Shown here: one piece after another, positions 57,140 through 64,000 of the stretch
Layout of the letters: every line of letters starts with the position of its first letter
How positions within the stretch are numbered: position 1 is the stretch's first letter
Assembly (NCBI GenBank): GCA_001510575.1
Contig: LNGK01000017.1
Span: 255,194-319,193 of the forward strand
DNA from: Knoxdaviesia capensis
Taxonomy: Eukaryota > Ascomycota > Sordariomycetes > Microascales > Gondwanamycetaceae
DNA: 64,000 nt
Reading direction: 5' to 3'
Notes under the pieces: model-generated
What the model was told of the DNA's origin: nothing
The model's input: only the letters and a program-made list of their open reading frames with translations
Databases searched by the model: none
Translations under genes and position numbers: made by a program

Positions 57140-58800
57140 CCCTTCCACTGCCGTTCCTTCTCCTTCTCCCCCCAGAAGATAACCCTGGTCGTTCACCTCT
57201 TTCCACCTCTTGTGTGTCTTCCCAGTTGTTCGTTCCTTCCTTGCTCGCTTTTCCCTCGATTTCAGTCTTCGGTCGTACTTTCCCTGGCTGATGCTGTGTC
57301 CAGCGCTGCATGTAGCACCTACGACTCGTAGGCCCTTTTCCTTTCCTTCCCTGCCCAAGTCCCCTTTCAATGGGTCGTGCCTGCCTGCCTGCCCCGGCTT
57401 GTCTGGGCCTCGACTGTTCCTGCGCCGTTCTGTTTCGCTCCTTCTCTCAGAGTCTCTCTCTCTCTCTCTCGTTGCTCCTTCCCTCCCTCTTCTTCTGTGC
57501 ACCGTGCACCGTAAATCTAAACTGTACATGAATACTGTGTAGCTGCCCCTGCACACACCCATACAAATGTGACTTCTGCTAAAAGTACTCGTCCACCTCA
57601 TCTCAACTTCCACCCATCCTCGTCCAATTCTTCCCTTACCCTGACTTGCTTTTTCCTTTTCTTCCTCCTCTTCCGCTTTCCTCTTCTTCCTCCTTCTTCC
57701 TTCTCCTCTTTTTCACCTCACCTCACCTCTTCACCTCTTCACCCTCAACCTCACCGACTTCTCTCTAACAAACCTTACCTCGTCACTCATTTCTTTCTCT
57801 TTTTTGCCTGCCAGCAGGCGCTCCACTCATTAAGTTGTTGTTGTTGCTGCTGCTGTTGCTTCCACTCACTTTCCAACTCTCTCTTCGGTTGCCATTTGAC
57901 GGACAAAAAAAGACGATCAACCTCTCCTCCTAAACTCAAGAGTCCTCTTCTAATATATACAGCTCGTGTGATTTCGACGGTCGATCCCCTCTTCACTCTC
58001 TAATCTTTTGTCTTTGCTGCCTTCCATTCCTTTTTACTGTTGTTTCAGAGCTTCATCCAGCGTTCCATTCCTTTGATCTGAATTTCCCTGCACATTGTGC
58101 CTCTGCTTGTGCTTCACGAAGACTTTCTTGTTCCCGTCTGCGATTTCGTTCTTTTTCTCCTCTCTATAATTCGTATTGGTATTGTTTAAATCTTCCACCG
58201 CCGATCTCCGGACACGCCAATTCCCTCGACCACACGTTTTTGATTTCGGCTTCTTTCCGACCTGACTTGGATCTTCACGACTGCTTTTGCTATCTGGACT
58301 TCCTCTCAACAAATCTGTTTTCTCTCTCTCTCACTCTCCCTCTTTCTCTCCCCTCTGCTTGAGTTCACGCTCTATGCTGCACGAATTTCCGAGCTGCCTT
58401 TTGTCTGACTGCTTTTACCGGCCTACTTCTTTTTCTCTTTCAACATTTGGCTTGCCTCCTCTGACGTAGACCGTCACTCCAAGCTTCCTTCTCTTCTTCT
58501 CACGCCCGTTATATCTCGTCCTCTTTATATTTTTTACGACACCAATTGTTGCGCCTCTCCCAAAAGCTTTTTACGGATACATAGACCTGCCTTTCTTCCT
58601 TTATTTTCTCGCTTCCTGCATTACGAAACGTCCAACATCAAGCAGCCCTTAACGACAGGTTCCAGACCTTTCTGCGATTTTTGTTTTTGCTTTAACGATC
58701 TCGGAACTATCTATACCGTTCGCTCTCTTCGCTTATGACCGCGCCAATCTTATCGAGCTTCTCTCGTTTAACCTTCCTGTAGCCAACTTTGTCCACAAGT
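57140..58800 (+). promoter_or_regulatory. Very long pyrimidine-rich leader of the SKG6-like gene
   Basis: The plus strand is dominated by CT runs over about 1.6 kb, far longer than for other genes here. It contains many ATGs opening only short frames. A long 5' UTR, possibly with uORF control, is the simplest reading. Confidence 0.45.
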
Positions 58801-58837
58801 GCACTCTGACACTGACGTCAAATCTGCCGCTCCCGCT

Positions 58838-61497
58838 ATGGACGCCGCATTTGATGGTGTGCGATATAGGCTGGGGCCTAGAATCCCCTCCCCCGTCACC
58901 CCGGAACCCTTCACCGGTTCCTGGACGCCCACGGTTGTTCGCCGCTTTTCTTCTCGGATCGTGCCTCGCGACGCTGAGAGGACCTGCGCTCCCGGCGAAG
59001 AAAACCTTTGCGAGAAGCCTGTGAGCTTGGACTCTCTTACTGTGCCCATCACATTGGGTGTTGTGTACGTTCTTATGAGTCCCCTACCTTCTAATACCAA
59101 CCCAGGTTGATTCCATGTTCTCGATGTTCTAACTTGGTCCGTCTGGTTTTAGCATTCCTGTTGTTATTCTTATTATTGTCCTGATCTACCTCCACCGCCG
59201 CAACGTGCGTAAAGTTGAGAGAGAGGACCGCGAGGACCCCAACCGCGGCCTGGACTTTGGTATGGATGATGCTGCCGGCAAGAAAGGCAAAAAGAAGAGA
59301 AAAAGCTCCTTCTTCGGCGGTGAAAAGAACATGGCCCAGCGCCAGCGCCAACTCTCTCTGGATATGGATATGTCCACCCCCTACCTGCTGCCGCCTCGAT
59401 TGAACCAGTCTCGAGAATCGCTACGTTCGCTTGCCCGGTCCACTCACAACGCGGAAGACCCGTACCGTCCCGTGGCTGAGTATGTTGCTAGCGAAGCCGC
59501 CTCTGTCCGCTCGCTGCGTATGGGCAGCGACCAGCCTGCGGTCTACACCGCTGGTGCTGGCCAGAAGCCGTATCCCGTGAGACAGAATTCGATGCCCAAG
59601 TCCCCCACGATTGCCGATGAGAAATATAGCCAAGGATTCAACAACTACCCGATCGGCGACGAAAAGACCTATGATTATCCCGCCAGCCCCATTTCGCCAA
59701 CCTCGCCTACTATTCCTTCCAAACTCTCCCACAGCCTGTCTGCTTCGACCAACACCACCCCATATCCTTCCGACAACCGGTCCAGCGGTTCCGACACTCT
59801 CCTCATGCCTGATGGGTCATCATCTTCGGATATCCAGATGCCGGCGCCTGTTGAGCGCAAGCTGAGTCGCAACGACGAGCCGGCCACCGCTGTGTCTGAG
59901 AAGCCCGCCTGGGAACTGCCTCCCCTGCCGCAGTCGGATGGATTTGACTTTTCTTCGACTCAAACCAACGGCAACTCGCAGCAACACATTGGCGTCGCCG
60001 CGGAGCTTGACGACTCCCACAGATCCGCGGCCCCGAACTCCTATAACACGTCCTCCGACCCTTACTCTGCTAATGACTACCAACCCCCGCAGCTGGCCGA
60101 AATTGCCGAGCTCCCCTACGAAGATAACAACAACAATTACTCCCAGGGTAATAACGAGGTCGGATACGGCTCAGCCTCCTACAATGATGGCAATGGCAAT
60201 ACCGCTCAGCCTTATGTTCAGGAGCCCAACTCTATTGACCGCAACGGCTTCGGTGGCGATGAATCCCGTGGTCGTTCCATGGACCGACGCTCCACCGACA
60301 TGTCTGCTGCCGAGTTGAATGGCAGCTCCGACGGCAGTAACTTTCTGTCGGCTCCCCAAGGCCAGCAGCAGAATAAGCGTCTGTCTGTTGGCTACCGGCC
60401 GCTGCCTCCGGACGAGGTGATGGAGACTGAAGACCCGGAGTACCGTGCCAACCGCATCCGCTCGTTTTATAAGGAATATTTTGACGATTCTAAGGATGTC
60501 GTCTCGAGCCAGGTGCCTCCGCCCATCCCCCACCAGTACGCCGGCAACGCCGGTCCCGGCGGTCCCGGCGGCGAATATCTCGCCAATGGCCAGGGAGGCA
60601 ACGGCCGTCCTGATTACTACGAGGATTACGATGCGTCCTACGGCGGCAACAACGGCGGAGAGGCTTACTTTGACCCTGATTCGCACGCATTCGTCATGCC
60701 TTATTCGCAGCCGGTGACGCGCCGGGCCATGACGCCGCCTCCCAGTGGCTCTCGGTTCCGCGGACCTCCCCCTGTCCGGGCCATGCACGGCTCTATGAGC
60801 GGCATGGGACCCCCCCGTGGCTTCCTGCGTCCTGGCTCGTCCATGTCTAACATGGGACCTCGGCCGGGATCGTCGGTTTCCAACCTGCGCCCCGGGTCAG
60901 CTGCATCCAGCCGGTTTGGAGGACCTAAGCGCGCCTTGCCGCCGCCGCAGGCTCTGTCCACCCTGCCCAACCCGGCCAAGCTCAAGGACGATTCGTTTGC
61001 CTTGATGAACGCTTTAGACTTTGCGCCTCCGGATGCCTTTGTAGACCGTGTAGCCGGGCGTTCTCAGAGCCCGGCCGGCGAACGGCGACCGTACCAGAAG
61101 AAGGTTCCCACCCACACGCCTCTGGCAGGTGCCTTTGAGGAACTGGCGGCTCTTCCCAGCCCGTAAGTACAAGCTTGACCCTTTTGGTGAAGACGAGGTA
61201 ATTTCAATTTGCTAACCCATTTTCATTTTCTTCTTAAATAGGCACTTGCTGCGGAAATCAACCACGTTTACTGCCCTGGACTTTGCGCCGCCCCGGCGGT
61301 TCAAGGATGCAGGCGACAGCATGAGCGACGCTGGCAGCATTCGCAGCAACCGCAGCGGGCGGAGTGGCATCTCGGCTGCCAACAACATGGCCATCCGAGC
61401 CGGAGCCGGACGTGTGAGCCGGCTGCCGGGTGACACGGTGTTCACGCAGGCCAGCATGAGCGAGCAACTCAAGCCTCAATGGGGCCTGAGACAGTAA
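58838..61497 (+). CDS. Single-pass membrane protein, SKG6/TOS2-like
   Basis: Exons 58838-59064, 59153-61162 and 61242-61497 give 830 aa. Introns of 88 nt (GTACGT..TTAG, branch TTCTAAC) and 79 nt (GTAAGT..ATAG, branch GCTAAC) are canonical. There is no cleavable signal peptide. A short N-terminal part with Cys50 and Cys58 (TCAPGEENLCEKP) leads into a transmembrane helix at about 69-90 (PITLGVV, IPVVILIIVLIYLH), followed by a basic RRNVRK anchor and an LDFGMDD motif. The remaining 740 residues are disordered, rich in Ser, Pro, Asn, Gly and Met, with several Tyr-rich acidic stretches and PGSSMSNMGPRPGSS-type repeats near 660-690. The TM-plus-LDFG layout matches Pezizomycotina proteins annotated with the SKG6/AXL2 alpha-helix domain; yeast Skg6 and Tos2 act at sites of polarised growth. 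Function here is inferred from that family. Confidence 0.8.
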
Positions 61498-64000
61498 AAT
61501 GGCTGCCGCCGTGATTGTCATTGGGCGTGGTGAGCGGCGGTGTACCCTGGCTGAATTTTTTTTATTTTCTGTTACTGGCATTTGCCCTGTCTCATTTTCG
61601 AACGGTCAAACATCATATACATTGGACGGTGTGGGTGAATCACAACCAACACCGAGGCGCATATCATAGTCGTGCTTCCTGTCGTTACAAGCCACTGGAG
61701 TTTTTATTTGTATTTTTTTCACTTTCGCCTTTTTCTCCCCCTCTTCCAATTACTTCCCTTGGTCTCTCTATATTCTCTCTTGTCATGTCTCGTTTTCTTC
61801 ATTACATACATGGATGGGCGGGCAGTACTCTTTTCTTGTTACAGAGGCGGGGGCAGTTTTTAGCGACTCCCTCCCCTGACTTTTTTCCCCTTGCTTATAA
61901 ACTAGGATGATAGAGAAGGCGAAAAAAAAAACACATGAGAAATCAATCCTCTCTCTTTTTCCTTGTCTTTTTTTGTTTTGTTTCCTTACGGTGATAAGAG
62001 TGGATGTGCACTATGCTTGTTGTGGTGGCTTGCATCAAATGCAGCTAGACGGCGTGAGGCATTGGCGAGGCTCGGTTGCAGCAGAGTTGGAGCTTGAAAC
62101 GATGCAGAGTTGCGCGGGAAGAGGGAGTTGGGATGTTGGGCCAATGAGAGGGGGCGATCAGCGTGGCCGTGGCCGTGGTTTCGTGGCCGTTGAAGCTGAG
62201 TGAGTGAGAGAGGGAGTGTGTGTGTGTGTGTCCGTTCGGTGCTGCAGCTGTCGGTCGGTGTGTTTTGTGGGTGTTGTGCTGTGCTGTGCGACAGTAATCG
62301 GGGACTCTGTTCCAGGAGGACTGGGGGAGTTGTGTTTTAGGGGCGGGTTTTATGTTATTCCGGATAGGCTAGGATAGGCTAGAGGACTAAAAATAGACGA
62401 GATAGGCCTTGAAGTGTGTTTGGTGTGTGTGTTTGATCTAGGGAGAAAGACGGGGGAGGGCCCAGTTCGGGTTAGCAAGAAGAGAGGAGGAGAGGGAATA
62501 GGGTGGTTGATTTTTTGGAGTGACATGGAAAAAATAAAAGAAGAGCGACTGATCGAGACAGGCCGATCTCGTATTCTCTGGCGGGGTGGTGTCTCTTTTT
62601 GGTGGGCGAATGTTCTGGGGCATGTGCCTCTTATACGGACGATGTGTGTGTGTGGTGAGGCAGTGATGCATGTGGTGGTGCCTTTGGATACTCGACGGAT
62701 GTTAGGGGTATACCCTAAGATGACGCGTGGTTTCCCGGCTCAGAGACGACTCCTCGAGAGTTGGCTGGAGTTGTTGCATGGCGATTTGCTGCGTTTCTTC
62801 GCCAAGGCCCTCTTTTCCAACGCGATGAAATGCTCGGGGGGAACGGTACGATCTCGATATAATGCATATAACCAGAGAGGAGGAGCGAGGCGATCACCGG
62901 GCCTGGCGAGCCGCATGATTCTCCGAGGACGAACGAGTGAGGTCTCCGAGAGATGGAAATTGCACGATAGCATTCCTCGCCCTCAAAGGTTCTGGACAGC
63001 CTGTTTTTTTTTGTTTGCATTAGTCCTGGATCAGATTGGGGTAACCCAGAGAAGGTTGGGATACGCGAGGCAAGGGCTCTATGGGGGAGGACAGGGGGGG
63101 GGGGCCAGTCGTGGATCTGTGCATGGCATTAGACAAATCTCTCTTCCTGCTTTTTGGAGTGAGGATTTTACTTTTGCGGTGCGTGTGTTCTCGTGGGTGG
63201 AGCCAGTGTTGCTGGCTCAATTTTAAAAATGTGGAAGAAGGGGGGGGGGGGTCTGAGCTCGAAGGAAACGGCCGAGGAAGAGAGACAGTGGGTGACTATG
63301 CCGTCCTTCCCTTCTGTGTTGTTTCTCGGGATGGATGGATGATCGGCGTGTGTGCAGCAAGACGGGGCATGCAGGCCAGAGAAACAGGATTTGTCCCCAG
63401 ATCTGGGGATATCGAACCAAAACCTAGGCAGTATGTTTGGTTCCGTGGACGAAGAAGGGCTCCGGGCATGAGCATGTACTGTACAGTACTGTACTTGGAC
63501 ATGAATTGTGTGTGTGTGCATGGGCCGTTCTCATCCCCGGTTGGGCCCTTCCTGATCGATAAAGCTGGCGATTTCTTCACTCTCATAAATGTATCATATA
63601 TGGATGTATCATATATGTACTGTAGACTGGCCGATTTGTAGGTACTCACTGCTCAAGACGGGACGACATTGCGGGGTTGACGTGAAATGGTCCGGGTAAA
63701 CTCGAGGGTTATCTATCTGTGGCTCCTTCTCCTTGTACATGCACCTACTGTACAGTACTTCCGCTCTTTCCAACGGATGGAGAGGGAACCGCCGTGGTGG
63801 TCCGGGAGTGACGATAGTGCCACCCGCCGCCACTAACGCATCACCACCACCACCACCACAATGCACCACCGAACATCGCCGCCATCGTGGGGAACGGAGG
63901 ACTTGGTGGGCTGGTGGCTAAAAAGAGAAGGAACACCAAATATATGGTTATTTGTCTTTTTGTTCTCCTTGTTGTCGCCATCATGCTGGTTCATGGTGGG
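61498..64000. other. Gene-poor right end with short repeats and palindromes
   Basis: The stretch starts with a T-rich 3' UTR-like region (61550-61800). GT- and G-rich sequence at 62200-63300 keeps several long frames open without recognisable domains. Palindromic TACTGTACAGTA motifs lie at 63476-63489 and 63746-63757, and a 14-bp direct repeat (ATGTATCATATATG) at 63589-63602 and 63604-63617. A (CAC)n run is at 63841-63859. Any gene continuing beyond the window cannot be judged. Confidence 0.45.
62525..63226 (+). CDS. Doubtful hypothetical ORF (233 aa)
   Basis: An uninterrupted frame runs from ATG 62525 to the stop at 63224-63226 and stays open upstream to about 62414. The translation is rich in Arg, Gly and Trp with no recognised domain, no clear signal peptide and one hydrophobic stretch at about 150-165. 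Codon use does not show the GC-ending bias of the confirmed genes. An alternative 186-codon frame overlaps it from 63081. It may be chance in stop-poor GT-rich DNA; I keep it only as a candidate. Confidence 0.15.
   Translation: MEKIKEERLIETGRSRILWRGGVSFWWANVLGHVPLIRTMCVCGEAVMHVVVPLDTRRMLGVYPKMTRGFPAQRRLLESWLELLHGDLLRFFAKALFSNAMKCSGGTVRSRYNAYNQRGGARRSPGLASRMILRGRTSEVSERWKLHDSIPRPQRFWTACFFLFALVLDQIGVTQRRLGYARQGLYGGGQGGGASRGSVHGIRQISLPAFWSEDFTFAVRVFSWVEPVLLAQF

Larger units (their letters stand above)
51859..58837. other. 7-kb gene-poor region upstream of the SKG6-like gene
   Basis: No ORF has a recognisable domain or believable gene structure. CpA and TpG are normal, so it is not RIP-mutated repeat DNA. 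It contains CA microsatellites (52222-52250 and 55296-55319), a nine-base minisatellite (55732-55776), telomere-like motifs (53259-53276, 53810-53822) and, from about 57140 to 58800, a 1.6-kb pyrimidine-rich tract that is probably promoter and leader of the next gene. Non-coding transcripts remain possible. Confidence 0.5.

Overview
The window is a filamentous ascomycete chromosome segment (Pezizomycotina). A nudF/LIS1 protein of Aspergillus-like sequence makes Eurotiomycetes the best guess, but I cannot name the species. The genes have one to two short GT-AG introns with CTAAC-type branch sites. Coding exons are GC-rich, leaders are pyrimidine-rich, and several genes encode fungal surface proteins.

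Layout. A GPI-type CFEM protein lies at 851-2058, followed by about 8.5 kb with no convincing gene and then a secreted two-WSC-domain protein (10588-12476). From 13136 to 38430 there is a 25.3-kb AT-rich block with almost no CpA or TpG, the signature of repeat-induced point mutation (RIP). It resolves into three nested LTR retrotransposons. The outermost is a Copia element on the minus strand, with 189-bp LTRs and a CTAAC target duplication. Inside its gag is a Gypsy element on the minus strand with 282-bp LTRs. Inside that Gypsy's 5' leader is a second copy of the same family on the plus strand. The two Gypsy bodies form inverted arms of about 9 kb around a 342-base assembly gap. All coding capacity in the block is destroyed by RIP-type stops.

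Right of the block is a compact gene-rich stretch: nudF (39080-40788, +), a DFG10/SRD5A3-type polyprenol reductase (41551-42594, +), an ALKBH6-type dioxygenase (42678-43680, -), a small GPI-type secreted protein (45384-45939, +), glutathione reductase (46670-48281, -) and a DHX35-type DEAH helicase (49647-51858, +). A second gene-poor stretch of about 7 kb follows, then a single-pass SKG6/TOS2-like membrane protein (58838-61497, +). The last 2.5 kb holds only one doubtful ORF.

The host genes are mostly housekeeping (dynein regulation and nuclear migration, dolichol synthesis for glycosylation, redox balance, RNA processing) plus four surface or polarity proteins. They do not form an obvious pathway or secondary-metabolite cluster. 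The most unusual content is the transposon nest. The Gypsy family carries an extra 1164-nt reading frame between pol and the 3' LTR, with identical length in both copies, and tRNA B-box-like motifs in its leader. The nest ends about 650 bp upstream of the nudF start codon.
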